A DNA stretch of 64,000 nucleotides from Oryzias latipes (lineage: Eukaryota > Chordata > Actinopteri > Beloniformes > Adrianichthyidae). The notes beneath the pieces were generated by a model that was not told the DNA's origin, searched no databases, and saw only the letters and a program-made list of their open reading frames with translations. Shown in pieces: positions 31,860 to 44,000 of this stretch. Positions within the stretch are counted from its first letter, which is position 1; each line of letters begins with the position of its first letter. Location of the stretch: NCBI RefSeq assembly GCF_002234675.1, contig NC_019876.2, forward strand, positions 17,987,354-18,051,353. Direction: 5' to 3'. The position numbers were made by a program, and so were the translations under genes.

Positions 31860-32863
31860 CCACCAGGAAGTGTAATTTTCTCTTGTAGCTAGCTTGACGT
31901 GGCTGAAAAGAGGGGGAGGTAAATCATTATTTAGGGGGAAGAAAGAAAGAAACAAAGTTGTCGACCGTGCAGAGCACACGGGGAGGGATTTTAATTATCC
32001 GGTGGGACTCTTTGTAGCTCAGCGCTGCTCTGCTTGGATGTAAATGTAACGGTGCGGCCGTTTCCTTCACTTCCTTTTTGTGTTTCCAAACTTTTCCGCT
32101 ACTATTCCGCCGGTCAGGACTCCTGCTTTGTAGACGGGAATGATAAAGGCAGTCGAGCTCGAGCGGATGGACGGACCGACGAAGGAGTCTGGCCAGCGCG
32201 GCGTTGGTGGTTTCCCTGGGCTTTCTTAAAAGCGGTAACCCTATTTATTTAAGTTCATTTCGTCCCGAGATGAATGGAAGGAGTCGGCTGAGTCAAGTCT
32301 GTGAGCTCAGGCGGATTTATTGTGCCGTCTCACACTGGACCCTCATGAAGCGCTGATAGTCTGCATCCTGCTTCACCTCCCCGCTTTGTGGTTTCAAAAG
32401 AAAACCCAAACGGTGAGACACCCCCACTCCACCCTGGATGTCAAGCAACTTTAAAAAAAAATAGTAATTTAGACTAATAAAAGAAGAAAAAGAAGAAGAA
32501 ACAGACGAGGAGCCACCTGAGGGTCCATGAAGGAATCCCCGTACGACCTATTTAATGTGTTTTAGGATTTTCAAACTCCTCTGAGAGTTGCTCATCCCAT
32601 CCTATCTGTCTGTTTTTACACATAAATGACTCACAGGACCTACTTTAAAACGTCTTTTATTTATCTTTTCAATATTTATTCTGTCTAGAAAAGTGTTTTT
32701 ATCAACACTTTGTGATACTTTTTAAAGCCATTTTCTACCTTTAGGACTTAACATTTCAGCTTACTGTCTTTGTTCTGCTGTTTGTACTTGTACAGTTTTT
32801 GAGCACAAAGGAAGCTGCAGGAAAGACCAGACTTTTCCCCTGGTTATAACCAAAGGGTTCACC
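31860..32863 (+). promoter_or_regulatory. Putative ajuba promoter and 5' UTR
   Basis: Sequence becomes less AT-rich from about 31980, with CpG-containing stretches around 32040-32330. There is no upstream coding frame of note before the ATG at 32864. Transcription start and any 5' UTR intron cannot be placed from sequence alone. Confidence 0.3.
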
Positions 32864-35800
32864 ATGGAAAAGCCAATAACAAAGCTATTAGGGAAGTTAA
32901 AGCTGACCGATTCAGGCAGTGTCAAATTCAACAGTTCGAAAAAGAAGCACGACGCTGCCAACAATTCCAATAACAGCAACGCAAACGTTGCTAACTCCGG
33001 AGGACGTGGAGGCGGCAACGCTCCCAGTTCCACTGCCTCGCCCTCAAGATCCGGCCAGTTCCCACTTGCCCCCGCGACCACAAATGATCCGAGCGTTCCG
33101 GCAAGTGGAGGAGGTGGGGGAGGCGGAGGAGGGATGGCGATGGGTCCCTCGCAGCATCTGACCACTCCACCCCCTTCCTCCACTGTACCTCCGGATGGTG
33201 AGCAGCTACTTCACCCAACCACCCTTGCACCTCTGAGGCGCCCCGCCTCCCATCAGCGAGCTTCCTGTTACATGGAGGGCATGGACCACCAAATCCGGCC
33301 TGATGCTGACCCTCAAGGCCTGTTTGGGTCCAAGGCCTCCGTCAATCAGCGGCGTTACTCCCTGGAGCTCCAGCAACTGGTGAAGCGACAGCAGCTCCTC
33401 TCCCAGCCACCTCCTCACTCAGTCCCCGCTTTGTACCAGAACCCCTCGGGGTATGGGTCAGCCCCCAGAGGTGGGCTAGCTGAGCCCAGCTACCTCTCTG
33501 ATCATGAGAGGCACAAGCGCTTCTCGCTTCAGGAGGCCTTGTTTTACAAACGCATGAGCACAGGCAGTGAATTGTGGGAAAGCAACAGGCCTGCATCCCT
33601 CTCTCATCCTCCACAGCGAGTACCAGATATAATGGGAGGGGTTGTAGGAGGAAGCACGTTTTACCCCCCGGGACAAACCCTGAGTCCATGTTCATCATTC
33701 AGCCTCCAGGAGTCGGTTCTGGTCAGTCCCAGGTCCAGCTTCGCCTCCAGCACAGCCAGTGGAGGCGGAGGAGGCAGCCCTATGGGCAGCCGCTGCAGCA
33801 GCAACAGAACCAGTGGCATAAGCTTAGGTTACGACTCCCGCTACTCCGCATCCGGAGGCCTCCCTCTAATGCAGCCCTCCATGCTCCCAGGAGGCTCCTC
33901 GGCTGGTTACGGAGCCCCCGGCCGGGCTGGAGGAACCCCCGTGGAGGCCTGGACTCAGTGCTCGGTCGCTTACGACAGTCGTCACTCCTACCCGCCTGCG
34001 GTGGGGAGTCCGGCGGCAGCGTGCTACCAGGGCGGTTGCGAGTGGTGGGACGATCAGCAGGCTGGCATAAGGGCCAAAGAGGCAGGGGTGATGAGAGAGA
34101 GGGCCCGCTATTCTGACCTGCCAGGCACCAGGTACCAGGAGGAGCTGACTCGGCTTTTGCTGAGAGACGCCGCGTCGGAAGGTGGCGGAATACCAGACGT
34201 CCTGATGCTGAAAGATCAACACCGGACCGCTGTTCCAGCGACAGCAACCCCTCCATGTGGCAGTCAGATCAAACCTCAGGAGGAGCCAGGAGCTGGGGGA
34301 GGGAACGCCGAAAACCGACTGGAGTTCTTTGGTGAGACTCATGTTCTTTGGTTTTCTTTCAGAGCCTAAATTGTAGCCGTGTTTTCATTCTGGATTGATG
34401 CAGGAGTGCAGAGTCAAACTGTCATTATTGTCTCCCTAACTGGCTGGTGTCAGATCACTGCTTGATCCTTAAATGAAGGGCTTGGATGGACAGATTAATA
34501 GCTGAAAGAGCATATGGATGGATAGCTGATGCCGGGGAACCTGCAGAGACATGTAAGGCCATAACAAGCAGAATGAAAGAAAGAAAGAAACGCTTAGGCT
34601 TCAAAAAGCTGATCCAGACAAGCAGATGGCTGAAGACACCGAGATGCTGCGTCAGCGCATTTAGTCAACTCTCCAGGTGTGTGTGCGTTTCAGGCTCACA
34701 TCTGGCCAGCTTACTATAGACGGCCGATGCATGTGGTCATTAAAACCCTGCTGTCAAACAGGAATTATGTGTATAAACACACCTCTGGACTCTTCTGGAG
34801 TCCCACTAGATTAGGGCTCTGGCTTTGTTTGTGTTTGTGTGGCGGAGAGACAGTCGGCGTGACTCCAGGCCACGCTGAGGTGGCGTGCTTGTGTGTGTGT
34901 GTGTGTGTGGAAAGGCTGGCTTGGCGTGTGCAGGGGCGGTGTGCTGGAGCCTGTTCTCCTGCTCAGGTATGTGTGCCCAGAGGGGACGCTCCCAATGCTG
35001 TACTCCTCTCAGTCATGAGGAGAATCGGAAGCTGTGAGGCGTGAAGGCAGACGCTAAAAGGATTCCTCTATCAAAAGCGAAAATAAAAATACGCCGTTTT
35101 GTTGGGATTTCATAACCAGTTTGGAAGAGTTGGTGTCAATCAGTGAGATTTTGTATTTGAACTGCAAGGACCAGATTGTTTTTGCAATTCTCCCTCCTTC
35201 CTGTGCGTTTGAGCGAAAATGTCATCCTCGTCACAAACTCAGGAAGGCCAACCCCATTTAAAAAAAAAAAGACACCACAGCGAGCAAAAACCTGAAAAAA
35301 AGGAAGGTGCCAAAATCTCTCACAGGGCTTAAAAAATACTTCAAATTTGGCCACAGGACCTACGGTTTGTAATTTGGTGATTTACCCATTCTGGGTATTG
35401 AAAACTTTAGTTCAAGTGATCTTCATAAAAATCACACACACGCCACCAGCTTAAGTCTACAACCACAACTAAAGTTTCGTTGACCCTTGACCTCAGGAAG
35501 AGGCCAGCATCTTTAGCACCTTCTACAAATGTGAACTCCTCAGGGGGATTTTGATTTATCGCCTCCTTACTCCTCGAGTATTAGAAGGTGTAGATTTTGA
35601 ATGGCGCTTTGTGTGGCGAGCTAGCAAATGTGACTCGCACATTTTTCACCAGAATATTGTCAACGTTTTATACATTAACCGTTTGCCCAAGATGAGCGAA
35701 ATAATAGCAATGTTACTGGATTAGGAATAGGGGTGGGGTTAACAAAAACCTCAATTGTCAAGGAAATTTAAAAAAATTTCCTTTTGCAGATTTTTCTAAA

Positions 35801-38800
35801 AATGACATAAACCTATTCAACACATATAATGGTTACTATGGTATTAAAACTAAGAGAAAAGCCACTATATTGAAAAAAAGTGTTCTTTTTTCATGACTTT
35901 GTCACGTGCAGCTCTGACCAGGGTGGCATAGGGGAAGAGTGAAGCATCTGAAGCAGCCGCTCAGCCAGTGAGGGTGGGTCAAAAGGGGGGCGGCGAGGGC
36001 AGTGCCTGCGGGCTGTACAACGCCGCTCACGGCATTAATTAATATTTTTTATTATCTGTCAGGATTTTAGGGATTGCATTTAAGGTTTTAGTTGTTTCCC
36101 AGAAAGCTAATCGTGTAGGAATTTGTGATTTATGTGTCTCCAGGCCACATTTTAAAGAGTTGGGGGGGGGCAAAAAAAAAAGCACTTACACCCTTTAAAT
36201 AGATCCCAGACAGTGTGACGCTCTGCAGTTTGCTACTTTACATTCAACATGCTGCCTGTAGAACCAAGCAGGAGGGGAGGAAACCGTCCCAAGAATTCTT
36301 ACGATAGCAGCACTCTTTGATCCGTTTTGACCTGGAAAGTTTTTTCCACTCAAGTTGCCTGAAAATCAGTTGGACCTTTTTGGCTTTGCTGACTGGAAGG
36401 AAAACGCAAACGTCGAAAGGCGGCTTAAAAAAAATGTGGCTCATGAGAGGAAACGCTGCTATCATTCCAAATCTCCTCATTGCTCTAAATACGGCTTTGA
36501 GCTGCATTTAAACGGCTGCCAACAGTCGGAACCGCTGGAGTTCCCCTTTTATAACCGCAGACACCTGGGTTGGGGAGCAAACAGACGGGCTTGGGGTAGC
36601 AGGATTCTTTTTGACTGTGTGAAAATCCCCTAGGTGGTGCGAACGAGAGGATTTACAAGTGTTGACGCTTTGCGTGGAGTTGGATTTCAGGCACATCCTT
36701 AAGGAATGTGTCGTAAACAAAGCGCAGGACGAGACGCTGAGCGACGGCTCTGCTAAATGCATGTTTGTTTCCATTGTTTCTTTCCTTTCCTCCCCACAGG
36801 AACCTGTGTTAAATGTGGGAAAGGTGTGTATGGGGCGGATAACGCCTGCCAGGCTCAGGAGAACCTCTATCACACCCGCTGCTTCACCTGCGTGTCCTGT
36901 GGTCAGTACCCCCTCCCTCTAAACACAATGATGATGCTCTAAAGTATTTGCCCAATGGTGCCCCGCCTTTTCCAAATACCTTTTGTAACCATCAAAAACG
37001 TCCTCTCCTGGCCTCCTGCAGGACGCACCCTGAGAAACAAGGACTTCTACAACGTCAACGGCTCTGTGTACTGTAAAGAGGATTACATGGTAAGAGCTGA
37101 GGTCAAGGCGCGTTTGGGCACAGACGTATACGTTTGGCAGCCGCTCTCCGTAATTCTCCCTGTTTAATTACAGTTTTCAGGGTTCCAGGCAGCTGCAGAG
37201 AAGTGTACTGTGTGTGGCCACCTCATTCTGGAGCAGGTGAGGTCTGCGTCAGGTTGCAGTGCAAACACTTTGCAACACACATTCGGCGCAACCGCAGGCG
37301 CACAACATTCCTGCCCTAATCCCCGGTCTTTGGTCATTTTCAGTCACCACCTTAACTGCTTCCCACGTTCTCTTTCCTTCTCAAACATGGAGAAATTCCT
37401 TCTCTCAGCCCCTTTGTCGGTTTCCCATGGCGGAGCTTTCCCTGGAGTGTTTGTTTTGGGTTTTTTTGATAAATAAAGAAGTCATTATTACCATATATGA
37501 ACCACATTGGTCTCAGGATATAAATAGAAGTCTGTTTATCTCAGATCCACAGGATTTAGGACTAAAAAAACGGATTCGACAGATGTTTATCAATCCACAG
37601 TTTGCTGTTAAACTCTGTATCTTTATTTAATCTAGCAGCTGGTGGATTATTGTTCAGATTTGTTAAACTCACAAAAAATGTGACACTTCCCCTTAGCTTT
37701 ACAGTTCTGCAGAGTTCCAGTTCACTGGCTCGCACCTTTATTGTTCTCACATTGTTACCAGTCATGGCAGGCAGCTGTGAGCAGGACAGCTTATCTTCAG
37801 GAACTCTGAGAATCCAGAAGAAAAAAAAAGAAACATTTTGATGAGCACTTCCACTAAAAGAAAAGAAGCTGCTAAAAAGTAGACATAGTAGCTTAAAGTC
37901 CCACTCCGATCATCTTTAGATTTTTTTGTAAAAGCATTTCCGGTGATCTTTTAATTGTGATTTTGCTGTTTTTAGCAGAAATCAAAAAACCTGTGTCGTT
38001 TTCTAGGACATAGTTTCTGCAGAGGAATTCACCTCTGAGTTATGGGGCAGGACTGTTGATGCGGAGTAAGTCCGCCTCCACTTCCCATCACCCATTGTGT
38101 GAGCACTCTCCCACTAGCTTCCCTCACACCCCCAACCTAAAATTACAGATACAATAAAAACAGCGAGCAATATTGAAGCTGTCCAGTCGTACACTTTCGA
38201 TCCAGATGCCAGCTCAGACAAGGAAATCAAAGACTTTCAGAGCAGCCAGCTTGTGGCCCCCCCAGAGGACTTTCTCTGTCAGAGCTACAGGCTTTTTCCA
38301 ATGACATTTTTTTCGTCTGCTCTTAATTCACAATGATTTGAATAAAGAAATTCTCAGAAAAGCACAAGAATGTGTTTATAAACACCAAAAACAAGATTTT
38401 TTTTTTTTTTATCAGAGTGGGTTGTTAAATTATCAGTCGATAAACAGCTTTAAACACAGACTGTGGAAGTATTACAAGTAGACTCCTAGAAATCCTTCCT
38501 GTTAGAAAAAGTAAGCTGCAGACTTTATTTAGTGTGTGCATCCTTCATGCACATTTAGTGTTTTGGCTCCTAAAGCTCCTGGTTTAGCTGGAAAAACCTT
38601 AATTGCTGGTGTTTCTTCTCAGATCCTGCAGGCTCTGGGGAACTCGTACCATCCCGGCTGCTTCCGCTGTGTGGTGTGCTCCAAGGCTCTGGACGGGGTG
38701 CCTTTCACAGTGGACCAGCACAGCAACATATATTGTGTTGCGGACTACAACAAGTGAGATTTATTGTGTGGTTTCAGGATGGCACGTTAGTTCTATTTAG

Positions 38801-39732
38801 AAAAAGATGGTTTCCACAACAAACAGTGTTCCCGTTTCCATGCAGGACTTTTGCTCCAAAGTGTGCTGCCTGTTTACAACCCATCTTACCTACTGAGGTG
38901 AGGAATATTGAGTTTTTGTTTTTTATTTGAAGGAGAACAAGTTTAGTGTTTGATTTGGATAGATCAGCTGTATATATCATCTTTTAACTAAACCAGAGCA
39001 TTTAACAAGCTCTTTGTTATTACTAGCAATATAAGCTACTGTTATTAGCTCATGTTATCTACTTTTTGTTATTATAAAATTAGTCTGAAAGTTTTTCAGT
39101 TTGATGTACACCCAGATGATATGTACATATTCTTAAATTTGTCGACCAAAGCCGATCATTTCTAGAAAAGAAAAACCAAATCTTTTTAATTGCACAGAAT
39201 TAAATTCATTGAACTACAACAGCTGATTCTTTGCACACACAAAAAGGTTGCAGTTCTCCAAACTTCTGTCAACAAGTCGCCTCACATAGATTTAAGGGGG
39301 GGGGGGGGGGGGGGGGGGGGGGTTATTGGCAAATAGTGCAGTCAGATGGCTGACCTCTGACTCGGTTTTGTGTCTCAGGGCAGTGAGGAGATCCTCAGGG
39401 TCGTCTCCATGAACAAGGACTACCACTTTGAGTGCTACCACTGCGAGGTGAGTCATCGTCTACAAACACTACAAAGCCGCCCATTTGACCACAAGCTTGT
39501 AGATTGCGACTTCAGTTGGAGATGGGTGGTGTTAGCAAGCGACCTCACTTCCTCCGTTTGCTTATCAGTTGTTTCCCCCCCCCCCCCCTTCTTTCCTCAG
39601 GAGTGTGGTAAGCAGCTCTCCGATAAGCCCGGCGCGCAGTGCTTCCCTCTGGACTCTCATCTCCTCTGCCACTCCTGTCACATGAGCAGAGTGTGCACCA
39701 CGCACAACATTCCTTCACACAACACACACTGA
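32864..39732 (+). CDS. ajuba: Ajuba LIM-domain adaptor, eight coding exons
   Basis: Coding exons are 32864-34331, 36800-36901, 37022-37089, 37174-37236, 38623-38753, 38846-38897, 39379-39447 and 39601-39732. Phases agree throughout and give 694 residues. The start is ACCATGG. Exon 1 encodes a disordered Ser/Pro/Gly-rich region. It carries the Ajuba hallmarks [37 protein letters not shown] and a YQEEL segment before the LIM region. Three C-terminal LIM domains follow: about residues 492-545 (CVKC start), 557-611 (CTVC) and 617-682 (CAAC), each with the Cys/His zinc pattern. Ajuba shuttles between junctions, centrosome and nucleus, binds LATS kinases to restrain Hippo signalling, activates Aurora-A and assists Snail repressors. 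The pre-LIM part is longer than in human Ajuba (538 residues in total). LIMD1 and WTIP are the alternatives, but the exon 1 motifs and the ACIN1 neighbour favour Ajuba. Confidence 0.93.
34332..36799 (+). other. ajuba intron 1
   Basis: The 2.47-kb intron (GTGAGA donor, CCCCACAG acceptor) holds a GT-rich stretch near 34890 and no recognised element or exon. Confidence 0.7.
37898..38420 (+). repeat. Dispersed repeat family X, copy 1 (ajuba intron 4)
   Basis: Starts near AAGTCCCACTCCGATCATC and includes GGCAGGACTGTTGATGCGGAGTAAG, GAAGCTGTCCAGTCGTA and TCACAATGATTTGAATAAAG. The same phrases in the same order recur at 53735-54105 and 62262-62805, diverged by point changes and indels. No terminal repeats or coding capacity are evident, so it is probably a non-autonomous retroelement or DNA-element relic. 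Confidence 0.7.
39296..39323. repeat. Poly(G) tract in ajuba intron 6
   Basis: About 28 consecutive G, 56 bp upstream of the exon 7 acceptor. It could form a G-quadruplex in the pre-mRNA and is likely to be length-variable. Confidence 0.95.
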
Positions 39733-40069
39733 TCAAACTGTTCCGCTTTCCAAGAAGCTGCTCCTAATATATTAAAGTCTTTGTCGATTTTTTGTTGTAT
39801 TTTTCCCAAATCAAACTGCTGTCATTTTTGGATCAGTCCCTTGTTGTCAGTAATGCTGCCTGCTGTACTTGTACAATAGTTAAAAAAAAGGGAAAACTAC
39901 TGCTTCTTTTTTAACCCCAATAAGGCTACTGCTTGCTGTAAAAGATATTTTGTTCTGTGTAAATATTAATATTTTTAGCAAACATTTTGCACTTAAATTG
40001 GACTTTATTGTAAGATTTCTTAACAGGCTTCAAGATGGGGTAAACAATGCTGTCATTTCAGTGTCTTTT

Positions 40070-40075
40070 AATAAA
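40070..40075 (+). terminator. ajuba poly(A) signal
   Basis: AATAAA 338 bp after the stop codon, in an AU-rich 3' UTR. Confidence 0.55.
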
Positions 40076-40142
40076 TATTATTTGTGCTCAAACGTTCCTT
40101 TAGTTATTTTAAGAAATGAAGTCAAGCATTGTGATAAACCAA

Positions 40143-41058
40143 TTTATTAATTTCTTATATTCTTGGTACATTCAGCACTTCTTGGAGGGAAGAAAAACAT
40201 CAAACTTGTCAACTAAAAATAAAAGAAAAATAGTAAAATCGCAACCGTTACTCTATGAGATCCATTTTCTACTCTACTTTTAGTTTTGGGGGGAGGCGTT
40301 TCCAAAAGGAAACCTCAGTGCAGAGGAGGTTAGCTTCTCGCAGCTACTTCAGAATTTCCCGTCCTGTTTGAGAAAACATCAGCCAGCGGTGACACAAACG
40401 TTGTTTTTTAACTTAAGTGTTGGACCGTGATGAGGTTTTACTCACCTCCTGCCACAAGGGACGTTTCCCCCTTCCATAAAAAAATACAGTGAACGCTCGC
40501 TTTGACTGAGGATTTCTGTTCAATTTGGATGTTGGTATAAAAGTCGTGGTGCTGGAAATGGCAACGCTGAAACAGATCCTTGAAATGATGCGAGGTCATG
40601 GTCGACGATCTATTTTGGACTGCTTTTATTACAGGGCAGGAGAGGAAGAAGGAACTGCGGAGCCACAGAACTAAAATTAAGTGGCCTCAGACCAAACCTC
40701 GGTGGAACAAAACGGGAAAAACTGCAGGCAGGAAACTACTACCCTCAGCTACTTCAATGGAGAACAATTACCAGCATTACAGACTGAGGAACATGGGTCC
40801 ACAGAAGAAAGGATTTCACTTAAAAAAATTTGGAAAGGAGCTAGAGGGACCAACATTACCCGATAAATTAAAGATCCTGTCACTTTTTGTGGACATTAAA
40901 GAGGCGGGGAAATGACAGAAGTGTGTGGAAGACGATGCTGGCATTACAGCGGACAGATGAAAGCAGAGCAGGGCGTGTTGGAGGCGTCAAATGATTAGAA
41001 ACCCCTCCCTTTAGAGGCCCCCCATCTTTCTTCAGCGTTTCCTGCAGGTTCCGCCCCC
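40143..41058 (-). other. acin1 3' UTR / intergenic gap to ajuba
   Basis: Minus-strand AATAAA sequences at 40630-40625 and 40148-40143 are candidate acin1 poly(A) signals, the second only about 70 bp from that of ajuba. A plus-strand frame at 40598-40915 is not supported as a gene. Confidence 0.45.
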
Positions 41059-44000
41059 TCAGCGGCGTCTGTCCCTGGGGTTGCTACGACTACGTGACCG
41101 GCGTCCACTGCCAGGCCCTGGGGAAGGCCGTCTGGACCGGTGGCTGCTATCCCGGCGCTTTTCGCCCTCTTTGTCTCGGACGCGCTCCCCTTCGGCTGCT
41201 CGCTTGGCTGTCCCGGCACTGGCGGCGGCGCTGCCGTCCTTCTCCCGGCTTTTCAGCCTCTCCTTTTTCTCCTCTTCGCGCTTCTTGTCCTCCGCCTCCT
41301 CCATCTCCTTGCGCTTTCGCTCGCGCTCCTTCTGCCGCTCTGTGCGATCTAAAAGCCGCTGCGCTGCCTGGTGGGTCAGAGGCAAACACGTCAACATCGA
41401 TAAGCTTCCACACAACCGTCCTTACAAAGTAAACAGCCGTGGGGGCGTGACTGACCTGCTCCTCAGTCAGGGGGAGCCAGTATATACATGGAGCCGCTTT
41501 GGTCTTGAGGAACAAGTCGTCGAGCATTTTAGCTGGAGGTTCATCTGCTTTATCTGCCACGACAGAGACGGCAGTCAAGCACAGACAGGAGGACGAGCAA
41601 AAGTTTGCATCCCTATACAACTTATTAATTCATACAGATGCATTTTGAAATTGATATTTGCTTAAAGTGTCTAATGTAAACAAACCTGCATCCCTACAGC
41701 ACACATGCTGTCTGATATTTTTTTTGCTTCAGAGCAACAAGAAAGGAAATATCTTATATCTTTTGTAAAAACTATACGGTGGAAGAAATAAGTATGTGGT
41801 CCCTTTTGGATTTTGTAGGTTTGCCCACCTATACAGAAACAGACAGCCTGTCATCTTAACAGTAGGTTCATTTGAACAGCAAGAAAAAAAAAATTCCAAT
41901 CCCGAATTTATGTAAATTTATTTTATATATATGCATTTGATCCCCTAGTAACCATTCAGAGTTCTGGTTCACACAGACCAGTTAGACTCTCTAAAACCAC
42001 CTGTCACCTGAAGTAAATAGTTTGAACTGATCACATGTAGAAAAGACACCTGTCCACAGAATCAGTCCATCAGTCAGACTCCAAACTCTCCAAAGTGGGA
42101 AAGTGGATATAAGGGAGAAGCTTGTAGACCTGCACAAGACCAGAACGGACTACAAACCCATCAGCAAGAAGCTGGAGATCTGGTTCCAACTGTTGGTGCC
42201 AAAATACAACAACATGACCATCGATCCACCTCCAGGTCTGGGCTCCAAACCAGATCTCACCTGGTTGGTGCTCATGAGAACAGTGAGAAATGGGTCTAAA
42301 ACAACACGGCAGGAGTTAGTGGAACCACAGTCACCAAGAAAACCATTGGGAATACTTTCTGCTGCTGCATGTTGACCATCTTGTAAAGTCCCCCTGCTTA
42401 AGAGGTCACATGTTCAGATCCGCCTGAAGTTTACCAATGAGCACCTTCATGATATTGGCTACGTTCACACTGCAGGGCTTAATGCTCAATTCAGATTTTT
42501 TTGAAAAAATCCCATTTTTTTGCAAGGCCGTTCACATTTCTAAGTCAATCCGAACTTCTGTGATCTCCAGAAGAGTACTCAACGGTGAACGACGTCACTC
42601 GTTTGCAGAGCCAACGTGAACAATGGATGCCAACAACAGTGTTGTCAACAGTGCAGCTCTTTTTGCATTATTAAATTTATTTTCACGAAGGAGCCAGCAC
42701 AATTACAATCTTTTCATTTTAAGAAGGCATTGGAGCCAGGATAGTCTGTACTCACTGTAGTGGAATGGGGATGTGTATGTGTTGGGGCCGCGCGTGTGTG
42801 TGTGTGTAAGAGACAGGAGAAGAGCGCGTGCAGCGGTAGAGAATGGGGGGTGGGGCAGTGTGGGCGCGCATTCATGTTGTGTGTTACGGAGGAAGGAGAA
42901 CGGTAATAAAAGGTTTCCCCCAGAATAAATGCTATGGACTCTTTATCAACCCGCTCTGGAGAATCCTGGAGAATCTAAGGGTCAGAACAGGGAGGAGGAG
43001 GAGGATCTGCCTTGGGTCCCCCGCGCTTCTGACCACGGTCGGAAAGGGGAGAAAGAAAAATAAAAGTCATCGCGGGAAAGGTTCAACACCACGCTCGGCC
43101 ATTTAGCTGGAGATATTTTCAAAAATCGCCCGGTTGCGATAAGAGCCCTGGAGTTTGGCCTGAATAGAGCTGTCACCCCAAATATTAATCAAATCGGTGA
43201 CCTCGCTTCCTTCCACTGACTGGTCTTAGCAGCATCGACCGCCGTGGTTGTTGTTTATGTTTTTGTTCCCGCCTACTTCAACACAGAATGATGACGTTTG
43301 TTGCGTATCGATGACGTACGGGTCAGATTCATGTGGCCTGGCCGTTCAGACGTTTGAAAAGATCGGATACGTATCGGATTCAGGACCACATACCCAAGTG
43401 GCCTGGGTCGCATTTGAAAAGATCGGATCTGTGTTGTTCAGACTGTCATGGAAAGATCCGATACAGGTCGCATAGGGGCAAAAAAAAATCGGAATTGGGT
43501 CATTTGCAGTGTGAACATAGCCTTAGAGAGGGATGGGGAGATGGTGCTGTGGTCAGAGGAGACCAAAGTTTTTCCTGCACAGCGCTACTTCACCGTGTTG
43601 ATGGAAGGAGTCATGTACCGTCTAATGCTGAGTGAGAACCTCCTTCCAGGAGGCTTCAAATGGATCCTGAACGGGTCTTCCAACAGAATAAAAATCCAAA
43701 TCAAACAACTACGGCAACCGAGGAATGGCAGGAAAAGCAAACAGTATCAAGGTGGTGGAGTGGTCCAGCCGGTCTCTGAACCTCAATCCTACACAAAACC
43801 TATAGAGCGAGCTGAAGCTCAGAGTTGCTGAGCAACAACCACCAAACCTGGACGATTTAGACGTCATTTGTAAAGGAGAGCAGAATTCCTCCTGAAATGT
43901 GCAGAAACCTCATCAATTACAAGAAAGCTCTGACCTCTGCTTGATAACTTTTGCCACAAAATACTAAGTCTTTCCAGCAAGAGGGATACAATATTTATTT

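Noticed and set aside
40598-40915. 105-codon plus-strand frame between ajuba and acin1
   Set aside because: It lies in the acin1 3' region with no recognisable domain and no splice or start context support.
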